Below, piece by piece: positions 24,961 to 33,860 of a stretch of 64,000 nt of DNA (the stretch's first letter is position 1; every line of letters begins with the position of its first letter). Made by a program: the position numbers and the translations under genes. Origin of the DNA: JBICHN01 sp043101845 (lineage in GTDB: Bacteria; Planctomycetota; Phycisphaerae; Phycisphaerales; UBA5793); contig JBICHN010000002.1 in NCBI GenBank assembly GCA_043101845.1, forward strand, positions 124,001 to 188,000, in the 5' to 3' direction. The notes under the pieces were generated by a model. It did not search any database and was not told where the DNA came from. It was given only the letters and a program-made list of their open reading frames with translations.

Positions 24961-26073
24961 TCAGAAGAACACGCGATTGCTCACGGTACAGGTGTCGAGA
25001 TCGACAACCTGAATGTAGGTGCGGAGGCACAGGTTGGCGGAGGCGTTCGCGGTGAGGCTCGCTTCGCCGTTCGCATCGGCCCGCACGATCCGCGGCGCCC
25101 CGGGGAGGAACGGTGGGCGAATGTCGATCACCGTTCCCATGCACGGGTTGTTCGGATTCGTGTAGCGACCCTGATTCGAGCCGTAGATGAAGGCGACCTG
25201 GCCATTCGGAGTGGCGTCCGTCACACTCGCAGTGAGCCGACCGGGGCAGAAGCCTTCGAGGGACAGAATCGGCGGGCAGGCGCTGTCCACGAGAATCGAA
25301 ATGTTGTCGTACGCCATGCCGTTATCCGGCACGCCGCCGCCGCCGAAGAAGCGGAATCCGGTCGGGATGGGCTGGCCGCCCGCGGAGCCACCCTGCAGGT
25401 ACAGATTCGAAGGCGTCGCCGTCGTCTTGTCGCCGGTGCTCAGATCCGTGATCGACACCTCAATGATCTGATTGAGGCCGAAGTCGATCAGCGTTTCGAA
25501 GCGATACCAGCTCTCAAGGTCGAGCCCTCCCCACTCGGGGCCCGGGCTCTCGCCGGGCGCAGTCTGGACTGAGCCGTCGGCGTTGTACGCGAGATAGAAC
25601 GCATTCCACCCGGCCGAAGTATTCGCTTCGTCGACAAAGGAGAAGAGATGGATGTAGCTTGCCGAACCCGGGTAGGGCTGCACCGAGACGCTGCCAAGAT
25701 TGTTCTGCGACGGGTCGTTCCCGAGATAGAACGCACAGGCGTCATAGGTCATGAGCGCCTGGTTCGTTCCCCAGCAGATGTCGCGCTGGGCGCGGGCAAA
25801 AGTCGGGCTGCCGGGGCCGACGCCCGCGATGAACTTCGTGCCGCCGCCCGACGGATGCGCGGGAACCGGCAGGCTCGTGCCGGCATAGGTCTCCACCGTG
25901 AAGTCGACACTGTTCGAATTCGGCGGAATGTAATACTCATCCTGGCCCGTGAGCAGGCCGGGATTGAGCGACTCGAATCCCGAGTTGTACTGGGCGGTCG
26001 CAGCGGTCCCGACGCCCACTGCGATCATCGCGCTGAGCGCAGTGACCAACTTACTTACACGCATTCGCATTCT
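24961..26073 (-). CDS. Secreted protein of unknown function
   Basis: 370 residues. The signal peptide MRMRVSKLVTALSAMIAVGVGTAATA has a probable cleavage after ATA. The mature part (YNSGFESLNPGLLTGQDEYYIPP...) resembles the beta-rich carbohydrate-binding or concanavalin-like regions found in secreted planctomycete proteins: NAFYLAYNADGSVQ, LESWYRFETLIDFGLNQIIEVSITDL and AYDNISILVDSACPP. The last 90 residues contain six cysteines and may form a separate domain (PPILSLEGFCPGRLTASVTDATP...). No PEP-CTERM sorting tail is present. The ATG at 26073 has AGAGGAG 6 nt upstream. Function is unknown; extracellular location is likely. Confidence 0.7.
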   Translation of the reverse strand, partial: RMRMRVSKLVTALSAMIAVGVGTAATAQYNSGFESLNPGLLTGQDEYYIPPNSNSVDFTVETYAGTSLPVPAHPSGGGTKFIAGVGPGSPTFARAQRDICWGTNQALMTYDACAFYLGNDPSQNNLGSVSVQPYPGSASYIHLFSFVDEANTSAGWNAFYLAYNADGSVQTAPGESPGPEWGGLDLESWYRFETLIDFGLNQIIEVSITDLSTGDKTTATPSNLYLQGGSAGGQPIPTGFRFFGGGGVPDNGMAYDNISILVDSACPPILSLEGFCPGRLTASVTDATPNGQVAFIYGSNQGRYTNPNNPCMGTVIDIRPPFLPGAPRIVRADANGEASLTANASANLCLRTYIQVVDLDTCTVSNRVFF

Positions 26074-26404
26074 GAACTCCTCTCTCGTCAAGTCTCACCA
26101 CCGGTCGACGCGAGCCATGGAACCATGCCCGCAGCGACAAAACGATCATCGCGCCCGTCAATGAAGAGATGCCCCGGGGGACGCGCTCGATCGGGCGTCG
26201 AAACAGACTGATTGCGACTTGATGTCTTTCCTTCCTCCGTCGGACACCGGGTCGCCCGGAGGACACGATGAATCGCGCCACCGGGCAGTCGTCGGTGTAT
26301 TGAACCACGAAGCTCGCGCCAACGCAAGGGCGAGCAAGCTTCATGCGGGCGTCCGGGCCGCTCGCCTTCCAGGTCCGCCCCTTCGCTCGTACCATTCCTG
26401 AGTC
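26074..26404. other. Divergent intergenic region
   Basis: 331 bp between the secreted-protein gene (minus) and the TonB-like gene (plus). I see no convincing gene, repeat or hairpin. The right end carries TACCAT at 26390-26395, 9 nt before the TonB-like start. Several open frames cross it but have no start signals or recognisable protein. Confidence 0.5.
26390..26395 (+). promoter_or_regulatory. Probable -10 element of a leaderless promoter (TonB-like gene)
   Basis: TACCAT ends 9 nt before the ATG at 26405 and no Shine-Dalgarno is present, so transcription would start at or next to the start codon. Confidence 0.45.
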
Positions 26405-27715
26405 ATGGGAACGCCTCACGGTTCAAGATGGGTAATGCCAACCGCCCTCGCGATCTCGCTGGCCCTCCACGGGGCCGGCCTGATCATGGCGCATGAATTG
26501 ACCGAACGGCGGCGTATCGCGCTTACGCGGGCGGAGGCGCCGCCGGAGGCCGATGAGGCGGAGCGGCCGCGCCCTGAGCCGGAGGAAGAGCCGGAAATCA
26601 ATCCCGGCATCGAGCGCGGCGCTGCGGCCACGATGAACTGGATCGGGTACGAAGAATACCGCGAACACCTCGCGCGACTCGCGCCTGTGGAACAAGCCGC
26701 ATTTACTTCTGCGATCTCGCGTGGAGAGCCGGACGCCCGAGAGAACGAACTCGCGCCGGAGCCGGCCCTCGTCGCGCCACCGGCCGAGACGGCGACGATC
26801 GAAACGCCTGCCGTGAACGACGAGCGCGAGGCGGAGGTGGAGCAGGGCGCATCGACCGTCGTCGAACCCGCCGACGCGACGATGGACGCGATCGAAGCCG
26901 AGGATGATCTCGCAGCGTCAACTGAGTTGAACGAGATTGTCGAGTCACTCGAAGCCGACGCCGTCGAACCGGATGACCCGACGCTCGACGAGGCGCTCGA
27001 GATTCCGCCGGCCGTCGAGAATCCGACCCGCGGGTCTGAGCCGGAGACCACCGAGGACGCGCCCGCCGCATCAGAACCGGAAACACGGGAGGCGCCGCCC
27101 GTGCTCGAGCCGAACCAGAGTGATGAATCGACGAATCAACCGGTCGACGCCGTCGAGGCGCCCGTCGATCCGACGGCCGCCCCGGTCGAGTCGCCGGCGG
27201 AGGCTCCCGCCGGCGAGCCTGCGGAGCCGGATGCGGCGCCGAGCGAGAAGGACGCTGAAGCGACGAGCGTCATCCGCGTCGATCCCGAGCGGTGGAACTC
27301 GGGCCAGCCGCTCGCGCTCGATGGGCTCGAGGTTCGACCATACAACCTGTTTCGTCACATCGTCGTTGACTCGCAGGATCGACTCTTCGCCCGGGAGTTC
27401 GGCGGCGTTGTTTCTCAGAATCCGATCGTCACCATTCGATTCAACCGATTCGGCAAGGCCGGCGAGGTCGTCATCATCCGGCCCTCCGGATATGAGGACT
27501 TCGATCGTCGATATCTCAAGAGCTGGATGGCGCGGTGGTCCGCGCGGGGCGCCGAACTCGCGCCGCTCGGAAAGGACGAACTCACGCCACCGATGCGGTT
27601 CAAGCTCATCTTCATCGAGGAGCCGGAGGAGGATGAGCAGTCAACGACGAACGACGAGCCGAGTTCCGAAGGGGTCGACGACGATGATTCCAAAGACGAC
27701 GGCTCCGATGGGTAA
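26405..27715 (+). CDS. TonB-like protein with long acidic/proline-rich linker
   Basis: 436 residues. A single N-terminal membrane helix (ALAISLALHGAGLIMAHEL) is followed by about 280 residues of low-complexity Pro/Glu/Ala/Asp-rich linker, then a C-terminal domain from about residue 310 with NPIVTIRFNRFGKAGEVVIIRPSGYEDFDRRYLKSWMARW, which resembles the TonB_C fold. TonB transmits energy from the inner membrane to outer-membrane receptors. The linker is acidic here rather than the Pro-Lys type of classical TonB, and no exbB/exbD genes are nearby, so it may have a different partner. An acidic tail (about 25 residues of D/E/S) follows. The hydrolase gene starts 14 bp downstream. Confidence 0.65.
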   Translation: MGTPHGSRWVMPTALAISLALHGAGLIMAHELTERRRIALTRAEAPPEADEAERPRPEPEEEPEINPGIERGAAATMNWIGYEEYREHLARLAPVEQAAFTSAISRGEPDARENELAPEPALVAPPAETATIETPAVNDEREAEVEQGASTVVEPADATMDAIEAEDDLAASTELNEIVESLEADAVEPDDPTLDEALEIPPAVENPTRGSEPETTEDAPAASEPETREAPPVLEPNQSDESTNQPVDAVEAPVDPTAAPVESPAEAPAGEPAEPDAAPSEKDAEATSVIRVDPERWNSGQPLALDGLEVRPYNLFRHIVVDSQDRLFAREFGGVVSQNPIVTIRFNRFGKAGEVVIIRPSGYEDFDRRYLKSWMARWSARGAELAPLGKDELTPPMRFKLIFIEEPEEDEQSTTNDEPSSEGVDDDDSKDDGSDG

Positions 27716-27729
27716 TCGTTGATCAGGGC

Positions 27730-28491
27730 ATGACCACGAGACGCGTCGAATTCGAGTCGAAGAAGGGACATCAACTTTCCGGGTTGCTCGACACGCCTGA
27801 CGATGGCGAGGTTCGCGCCTACGCGCTCTTCGCTCATTGCTTCACCTGCGGCAAATCACTCACTGCGGTCAAGCGACTTTCCCGTGCGATGACCGACGAT
27901 GGCTTCGGCGTGCTCCGATTCGACTTCACCGGCCTGGGCGAAAGCGAAGGCGCGTTCGAATCGACGAGTTTCACGACCAACCTCGATGATCTCGAAGCGG
28001 CGTCGTACTTTCTCGCGCAGGAGTACGAACCGCCACGCGCGCTCATCGGTCACAGTCTTGGTTGCGCGGCGGCGCTCGCGGTCGCGTCGCGTATTTCGAG
28101 TGTCAGATTCGTCGCGGTGATCGGCGCCCCGGCGGAGCCGACACATGTTCGGCGCCTCATCACTACCGGCGACGAGCAGGCGGACGAGACCATCGAGGTC
28201 TCGATCGGCGGACGCCCCTTTCTCATCGGCGCCGATTTCCTTGCGGACCTTGAGCGGCACGATCTTCGAGCGGCCGTCGGCGACCTTGACCGCCCGCTCC
28301 TCATTCTGCATGGTCCCCTCGACCGGATCGTGGGCATTGAACATGCGGAGCGGCTCTACACGGCTGCGAAGCACCCGAAGTCCTTCGTCTCGCTCGGGGA
28401 GGCGGATCATCTCGTGTCGCGCGAGCCGGATGCGCTGTTTATGGGTCATGTCATCGCGGCGTTCGCGGAGCGATACGCGACGACCCCATAA
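27730..28491 (+). CDS. Alpha/beta hydrolase
   Basis: 253 residues. VRAYALFAHCFTCGKSLTAVKRLSRAM is the oxyanion strand typical of the hydrolase part often linked to OsmC-like proteins, FDFTGLGESEG follows, and ALIGHSLGCAAALAVA has the nucleophile serine. PLLILHGPLDRIVGIEHAERLY carries the acid residue and GEADHLVSREPD the catalytic histidine. The substrate is unknown. The gene follows the TonB-like gene by 14 bp and is probably on the same transcript. Confidence 0.85.
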   Translation: MTTRRVEFESKKGHQLSGLLDTPDDGEVRAYALFAHCFTCGKSLTAVKRLSRAMTDDGFGVLRFDFTGLGESEGAFESTSFTTNLDDLEAASYFLAQEYEPPRALIGHSLGCAAALAVASRISSVRFVAVIGAPAEPTHVRRLITTGDEQADETIEVSIGGRPFLIGADFLADLERHDLRAAVGDLDRPLLILHGPLDRIVGIEHAERLYTAAKHPKSFVSLGEADHLVSREPDALFMGHVIAAFAERYATTP

Positions 28492-28624
28492 CTTCATCCT
28501 CCGTTCAAGCCGCGTGGTTTCACACGCAAGTCGTCGAATGAACGAGCTATTCGAATGCGCCGTCGGGTTGACGCCGATACGCGCTGCGAAGAAGTTCATT
28601 TGTTCATTGGAGGGAGGATGAACG

Positions 28625-29068
28625 ATGGGTATGTTCGACGGAGGCTCATCCTCGGAGAACCCCCTCGTGGGCGCCATTCTCACGCTGATCGGTGTCGTCC
28701 TTGTGATTCCGTTCACGATTCTCGGCGAAAAGGGCGATCTCGACGCGAACGCACGGGAGATCGTGACCAGCGAATTCGTCGACATTGAGGACGACTATCC
28801 GGACCTCTATGCCGCGGAGCGCGACTACCTCGAGTCTCTCTTTGAACGCATTCACGAGCAGGCGTTCGATACGACCTACGACGCTTCGAAGCGCGCGAGC
28901 GGCGAAGACTTTAACCCGAATCAGTACTACCGCCTCGTCATGGAAGAACTCATCGTTCAGGCCGACGCTGACGGACACTCTGCGCTCGCCGAAGCGCTGG
29001 CCGAAGAATACCGCCCGTTCCAGGAGGGGTGGGTGTACTTCGAAACGACCTGGGTCCCGGGGTACTGA
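28625..29068 (+). CDS. Small membrane protein of unknown function
   Basis: 147 residues. One hydrophobic segment near the N-terminus (NPLVGAILTLIGVVLVIPFTILGEKGD) is followed by a soluble, acidic helical part (IVTSEFVDIEDDYPDLYAAERDYLESLFERIHEQAF...). I do not recognise a family. GGAGGGAGG lies just before the ATG, which supports expression. It has its own 130-bp upstream gap, so it may have its own promoter. Confidence 0.6.
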   Translation: MGMFDGGSSSENPLVGAILTLIGVVLVIPFTILGEKGDLDANAREIVTSEFVDIEDDYPDLYAAERDYLESLFERIHEQAFDTTYDASKRASGEDFNPNQYYRLVMEELIVQADADGHSALAEALAEEYRPFQEGWVYFETTWVPGY

Positions 29069-29124
29069 TCTTCGAGGGGCCCGCATCGCCGGTTCGATGG
29101 ACGGGTGATCGTGTGGCGTGGCGC

Positions 29125-29130
29125 TAGAAT
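29125..29130 (+). promoter_or_regulatory. Probable -10 element of a leaderless promoter (cysteine desulfurase)
   Basis: TAGAAT ends 10 nt before the ATG at 29141, with no Shine-Dalgarno between, which fits a leaderless or nearly leaderless transcript. Confidence 0.5.
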
Positions 29131-29140
29131 GCGGACCGCC

Positions 29141-30325
29141 ATGCCACCGCTCTATTTCGACCATAATTCGACCACCGCGCCGGCTCCGGAAGTCGTCGAC
29201 GCGATGGTGGAGATGCTCCGGACGACCTGGGCGAACCCGTCAAGCGTGCACCGGTTCGGACAGGACGCTCGTCGCCGGGTCGAACTCGCTCGCGAGTCGG
29301 TCGCCCGGCTCATTCAGGCGAAGCCCGCGGAGATCATCTTTACTTCCGGCGGAACGGAAGCCGACAACCTGGCGATCTACGGCGTCGTACGACGACGGAC
29401 CGATCGGCGAACGATCATTACGACACGCATCGAGCATTCGGCGATCCGCGAGCCGCTTGAAGCGCTGGCTGCCGCAGGATTCACGGTGCTCCACGCTCCG
29501 TTGGACGAGAACGGCGTCGCCGACACGGAAGGGTTTCGGGCCGTGGTCGCCGAGCACGCGTCGGATGTTTCGCTGGTTACGATCCAGTGGGCGAACAACG
29601 AGACGGGCGTCATTCAGCCCGTCGAATCGCTGGCCCGGATCTGCCGGGAAGTCGATCCGAAGATCGTCTTCCACACCGACGCGACGCAGTGGGTTGGCAA
29701 GATGCCCACCGATGTCACCGAGGCTCCGATCGATCTGCTTACGCTGTCGGGACACAAGTTTCACGGGCCGAAGGGCGCCGCCGCGCTCTTCGTTCGGCGC
29801 GGCGTGCGGCTCGCCGCACAGCATGTCGGCGGTCCGCAGGAGCGCCAGCGTCGGGGCGGCACGGAGAATACGGCCGGGGTCGTCGGCCTTGGTGTGGCCG
29901 CCGAACTCGCCCGGGAGCGGATCGCACGCGGCGAAGCGGCGGCGTGTATTCAAGCGCTCCGCGATCACTTCGAGGCCCGAATCCTTGAGGCCTTTCCCGA
30001 TTGCCGCGTCAATTCGCGCGAGGCGCGGTTCGGTCGCCTGTGGAATACGAGCAACATCGGGTTCCCGCGACTCGAAGCCGAGGCGATCCTTCTCCTGCTC
30101 AGCGAGCGCGGGCTCTACGCGTCGGCCGGCTCGGCGTGCAGCAGCGGTTCGCTCGAGCCGTCTCCGATTCTCCGGGCGTTGGGAGTGCCGGACGAGTACG
30201 CTCACGGGTCGGTCCGCTTCAGTTTCAGTCATGAAACGACGGCGGATGAGGTCGAAAAAGGGTTTGAGTTGGTGGCATCCGTTATCGAGCGGCTAAGGAA
30301 GGCGACCCCAGTCGCCGATAAATGA
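29141..30325 (+). CDS. Cysteine desulfurase (IscS/NifS class)
   Basis: 394 residues. A PLP enzyme that moves sulfur from cysteine to a protein persulfide for Fe-S clusters and thio-cofactors. The N-terminus PLYFDHNSTTAPAPEVVDAM is the class-typical start, HTDATQWVGKMP and LTLSGHKFHGPKG contain the PLP-binding Lys206, and YASAGSACSSGS contains the active-site Cys333 on the flexible loop (class I, IscS/NifS-like). No iscU, iscA or iscR gene is beside it, so it may serve tRNA thiolation or be a housekeeping copy. The first ATG in frame (29105) is rejected because the -10 element TAGAAT lies inside it. Confidence 0.93.
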   Translation: MPPLYFDHNSTTAPAPEVVDAMVEMLRTTWANPSSVHRFGQDARRRVELARESVARLIQAKPAEIIFTSGGTEADNLAIYGVVRRRTDRRTIITTRIEHSAIREPLEALAAAGFTVLHAPLDENGVADTEGFRAVVAEHASDVSLVTIQWANNETGVIQPVESLARICREVDPKIVFHTDATQWVGKMPTDVTEAPIDLLTLSGHKFHGPKGAAALFVRRGVRLAAQHVGGPQERQRRGGTENTAGVVGLGVAAELARERIARGEAAACIQALRDHFEARILEAFPDCRVNSREARFGRLWNTSNIGFPRLEAEAILLLLSERGLYASAGSACSSGSLEPSPILRALGVPDEYAHGSVRFSFSHETTADEVEKGFELVASVIERLRKATPVADK

Positions 30326-30568
30326 CCCGTCGGGAGTCCTCTCCACCTCGTTTTTGCTCTGAGTTCGATCCGTAAAGAACTGCTGCACAGAGAGATGGCG
30401 AGACTCGGCGAAGGGGCCGAAGGGTTGATCACCGGTCGTCTGCGGACAGACGGTCGGGCTTGAGCGACCACCCGCTCGTCCAGGGCGCGCGAATCGGGTA
30501 GCCGCGGTCATGGGATGGCAGACAATCGGCGATCCGGATTCCGGGCCGTCGACGAAGACGAGGGTGGT

Positions 30569-33055
30569 ATGGACGAAGCGTTCTCGAGCTGGCCGCTGAT
30601 TCTCGCGATCTTCGCCCCGCTGGTGGCGGGGGTCGTAACGATGTGGATCCCCCGCGCCGCGATCACGCCGCGTACGCTCATCGCCGCAGTCGGCCCGCTT
30701 CTCTCGTTCGCTCTGGTCGCCTGGTTTGTAGCCACGCACGGGATCGTCGATCCGCATCACCCCGAGGCGACGGCGGTCATTCCGTGGATTGACTTCATTC
30801 ATCTCAACCTCGCGTTTTTCCCCGACGGCCTCGCGGTCTTCTTCGCGCTGCTCGTGTCGGGAATCGGATTCCTGATCGTCCTCTACGCGCGGGGCTATTT
30901 CGGGCCCGACGGCGATGCGCTCTTCCGGTTCTATCCCACGCTGGGATTCTTCACCACGGCGATGATGGGCATCGTGCTTTCGGACTACATGCTCCTCACG
31001 CTGCTCTTCTGGGAACTCACCTCGATCAGTTCATTTCTGCTGATCGGCTGGGATCGCGAAGACAAGCGCGCCGTCAAGCTTGCGATGCAGGCGTTCTTCA
31101 CGACCGGGCTCGGGGGGATGGGGCTCTTCGGTGGCATTCTGCTTCTTGGCCTCGAGACCGACGCGTGGCGGTGGAGCACGCTGCTCGCAGCCCCGATCGA
31201 AGTGACCGGAGGCGTCATCGGGGCCTTCCTGCTCATGTTTCTCGGCGCGGCGACGAAGAGCGCGCAATGGCCGTTTCACTACTGGCTTCCCGGCGCCATG
31301 GCGGCGCCAACTCCGGTTTCGGCCTACCTCCATTCCGCCACCATGGTCAAAGCCGGCGTCTATCTCACCGCCCGCCTCTTTCCGATTCTCGGCGGCCTCG
31401 ACATCTGGCCCTGGGTCATTCTCGTTCCCGGCGCCATCACCATGCTGCTCGGCGCCGTGCTTGCGTTGAACCAGCATGACCTCAAACGAATATTCGCCTA
31501 CACGACCGTGAGTCAGCTCGGTCTGCTCATGTGCGCGTACGCGCTGGGCGGCCTCGAGATCGCCCTGCACGGCGGTTATGGAGACTCGCACGGTGAACAC
31601 GGAGCGGGACTGCTCCCGCTCATCGACTGGGACCTCTCGCAGATCGCCAATCATGCGTTCTACAAGGCGCCGCTCTTCATCATCGCGGGCGCCATTGGCC
31701 ATTACGCGGGAACCCGTGATCTGCCGAAGCTCTTCGGATTCTGGCGTCAGAACAAGATCATGGTGATCGTGACGGTCCTCGCGGCGTACGCGCTCGCGGG
31801 TGGACCCGGAACGATCAGCTTTCCCGCCAAGGAACTGTTCTTCTACGCGATCTACCACGCCTTCGAGGTTTCGCCCTGGTTCCAGGCGCTCGCCGCGATG
31901 GCGGTGATCACCGCGGCGTGCAATGTCGCCATCTTTGTCCGCCTGACGAGCACGCTGCTCGGCTGGCGGGTCGGCCTCAAGAGTGCGCCCGACGATCACG
32001 GCGAGCACGATCATCATGAGCACGAACACGGTTTCTGGGGCTCCATGATCTGGGTCCCCGCTGCGATCATCGTGTCGCTCCAGTACATCGGGGGTCTGTA
32101 CCCGCCCGCGTGGAACGCCGTCTTCGCGCCGATCGAGACGAACATAAATTACGAGACCTTCGCCCACGGACTGCCGTTCGTCTGGGAAGTTCACTGGGGT
32201 GTGCCGGTCGCGATGTCACTCATCGCATTCGTCGCCGGGATCCTGCTGGGCGTAAGTCCGTTCTTCCGCGGTTCCGTCGTCGATCCACACGATCTGGTGT
32301 ATCCGGGGTTGTACTGGCTCGCGGTCACCGGTGGGGGTCGTGCGTTCCGCGTCATTCAAACCGGGCACTTTCGCGCCTACCTGACCATGGCGATGGGGGC
32401 GCTGGTCATCGGCTTCATCGGGGCGGTGTCTCTCGATCCAGACATGCTTCGCATCGAGACCGCGTCGATTCTCGAATTCTGGCCTGGCGCCGCGCTCGGC
32501 GTCATCGTCTGCGCGAGCGCGCTCATCCTGCCGATGACCCAGATTCGTGTCGTCCGCGTGCTCTTCCTCGGCGCCTGCGGATTCAGCGTGGTCGGCATGT
32601 ATCTGATCTATCAGGCGCCGGACCTCGCCTTGACGCAGCTCATGTTCGAGATCATCTCCGTGATGCTCTTCGTGCTCGTGCTGCGGCTGTTGCCGGAGCC
32701 GGATACACACAAATCGCCCGGTCGAATCTGGCGTCTTGCCGTGAGCGGCACGCTCGGCCTCATGTTCGGATGGATGACGCTCATTGGCGCGAACTCGGAG
32801 GCGCCGTCCAAACTCGGCGCGTTCTTCGCCTCGCACAGCTACGAGGGCACGGAATTGACGGGCGGTCGCGGCGCCGGCGGCGACAACATCGTCAATGTCA
32901 TTCTCGTGGATTTCCGCGGGTTCGACACCCTCGGCGAAATCTCGGTGCTGGCGATCGCCGCGCTCGGCGTGTGGTCATTGCTCCCGCGCTTTCGCGCGAC
33001 CACCGATGACCCGGTGAGTGCGGAGAGCCGGCTCGCATCGGAGGCGCCGTCATGA
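30569..33055 (+). CDS. mrpA: Na+/H+ antiporter subunit MrpA
   Basis: 828 residues, more than 20 membrane helices. The N-terminal two thirds are NuoL/MrpA-like proton-pumping subunit sequence (LLFWELTSISSFLLIGWDRE, KSAQWPFHYWLPGAMAAPTPVSAYLHSATMVKAG, HDLKRIFAYTTVSQLG). The C-terminal third is the MrpA-specific DUF4040/MrpB-like region (YLIYQAPDLALTQLMFEIISVMLFVLVLR and VILVDFRGFDTLGEISVLAIAALGVW). A cytosolic loop near residues 476-490 is very His-rich (DDHGEHDHHEHEHG). It is the largest subunit of a seven-subunit antiporter for Na+ and pH homeostasis. GAGGG is upstream of the ATG at 30569; an in-frame ATG at 30515 is possible. Confidence 0.95.
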   Translation: MDEAFSSWPLILAIFAPLVAGVVTMWIPRAAITPRTLIAAVGPLLSFALVAWFVATHGIVDPHHPEATAVIPWIDFIHLNLAFFPDGLAVFFALLVSGIGFLIVLYARGYFGPDGDALFRFYPTLGFFTTAMMGIVLSDYMLLTLLFWELTSISSFLLIGWDREDKRAVKLAMQAFFTTGLGGMGLFGGILLLGLETDAWRWSTLLAAPIEVTGGVIGAFLLMFLGAATKSAQWPFHYWLPGAMAAPTPVSAYLHSATMVKAGVYLTARLFPILGGLDIWPWVILVPGAITMLLGAVLALNQHDLKRIFAYTTVSQLGLLMCAYALGGLEIALHGGYGDSHGEHGAGLLPLIDWDLSQIANHAFYKAPLFIIAGAIGHYAGTRDLPKLFGFWRQNKIMVIVTVLAAYALAGGPGTISFPAKELFFYAIYHAFEVSPWFQALAAMAVITAACNVAIFVRLTSTLLGWRVGLKSAPDDHGEHDHHEHEHGFWGSMIWVPAAIIVSLQYIGGLYPPAWNAVFAPIETNINYETFAHGLPFVWEVHWGVPVAMSLIAFVAGILLGVSPFFRGSVVDPHDLVYPGLYWLAVTGGGRAFRVIQTGHFRAYLTMAMGALVIGFIGAVSLDPDMLRIETASILEFWPGAALGVIVCASALILPMTQIRVVRVLFLGACGFSVVGMYLIYQAPDLALTQLMFEIISVMLFVLVLRLLPEPDTHKSPGRIWRLAVSGTLGLMFGWMTLIGANSEAPSKLGAFFASHSYEGTELTGGRGAGGDNIVNVILVDFRGFDTLGEISVLAIAALGVWSLLPRFRATTDDPVSAESRLASEAPS

Positions 33056-33480
33056 CGATTACCTCGAGCATCCTGCAGACTGCGATGCGGCTGATCTTTC
33101 CGCTCTCGATCCTCTTCGCCTTCTTCATGGGGCTGAAGGGACACAACGCGCCCGGCGGAGGCTTCATCGCCGGACTCATCGCGGCGGTCGCGATCCTGAC
33201 TTATCGCATGTCGTACGGACCGAACGCGCTTCTGCGTCTGATGCCCGTGCATCCACGTGTGCCCGTCGCGATCGGACTGGTCCTCGCCGGCGCCACGGGG
33301 CTCGCGCCAATGTTGTTCGGTAAGGCCTTCCTCACATCCTATGTGGGAGAGATTCCGCTTCCGTTCACGACCGACACGGTCCACTATTCCACCGCCGTCT
33401 TCTTTGACGCCGGTGTCCTGCTCGTCGTCGTCGGCGTCGCAGTGGGGATGATCCAACGCCTGAGCGAGGAACTCGAATGA
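33052..33480 (+). CDS. mrpB: Na+/H+ antiporter subunit MrpB
   Basis: 142 residues, four membrane helices, MnhB domain: FFMGLKGHNAPGGGFIAGLIAAVAILTYRM is the conserved core. It overlaps the mrpA stop by 4 bp (ATGA) and the next start likewise. MrpB is separate here, as in the seven-gene (group 1) organisation, not fused to MrpA. Confidence 0.95.
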   Translation: MTITSSILQTAMRLIFPLSILFAFFMGLKGHNAPGGGFIAGLIAAVAILTYRMSYGPNALLRLMPVHPRVPVAIGLVLAGATGLAPMLFGKAFLTSYVGEIPLPFTTDTVHYSTAVFFDAGVLLVVVGVAVGMIQRLSEELE

Positions 33481-33860
33481 GTCTCGTCATCGCGATATGC
33501 GTCGCCGTGATCTTCATGGTGAGTCTCTACCTGATGCTCGGGCGCGAGCTCAAGGAAATCGCCATGGGCGTATTCCTGCTCGGGCACGCGGCGAATCTCG
33601 CGATCATCGCGATGAGCGGATCGCCGGTGAAATCCACCGGCGAGTCGCTCAAATCGGCGCCGATTCTCGGATCGACCGCGGAGTCGGCCGCGCCGCTCGC
33701 GGAAATCGTCGACCCGCTGCCGCAGGCGCTCATTCTTACGGCCATCGTGATCTCGTTCGCGGTGATGTGTTTCCTGCTCACGCTCATTGTGCTGACGGCC
33801 CGCCGCGCGGACACGATCAATGTTGATGCGCTCGCCACGGAGCAACTGCCCACGCCATGA
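33477..33860 (+). CDS. mrpC: Na+/H+ antiporter subunit MrpC
   Basis: 127 residues, three membrane helices, NuoK/MnhC-like: SLYLMLGRELKEIAMGVFLLGHAANLAIIAMSG, then DPLPQALILTAIVISFAVMCFLLTLIVLTARR. The Glu-containing first helix pair matches NuoK-type subunits. ATGA overlaps link it with mrpB and mrpD. Confidence 0.95.
   Translation: MSLVIAICVAVIFMVSLYLMLGRELKEIAMGVFLLGHAANLAIIAMSGSPVKSTGESLKSAPILGSTAESAAPLAEIVDPLPQALILTAIVISFAVMCFLLTLIVLTARRADTINVDALATEQLPTP

Noticed and set aside
26051..26419. A 122-codon minus-strand frame in the gap before the TonB-like gene
   Set aside because: It starts inside the TonB-like gene, overlaps the secreted-protein start and shows no motif or ribosome binding site.
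30302..30317. GGCGAC-CCCA-GTCGCC hairpin at the end of the cysteine desulfurase gene
   Set aside because: It lies within the coding sequence and has no T-run, so it is not a supported terminator.
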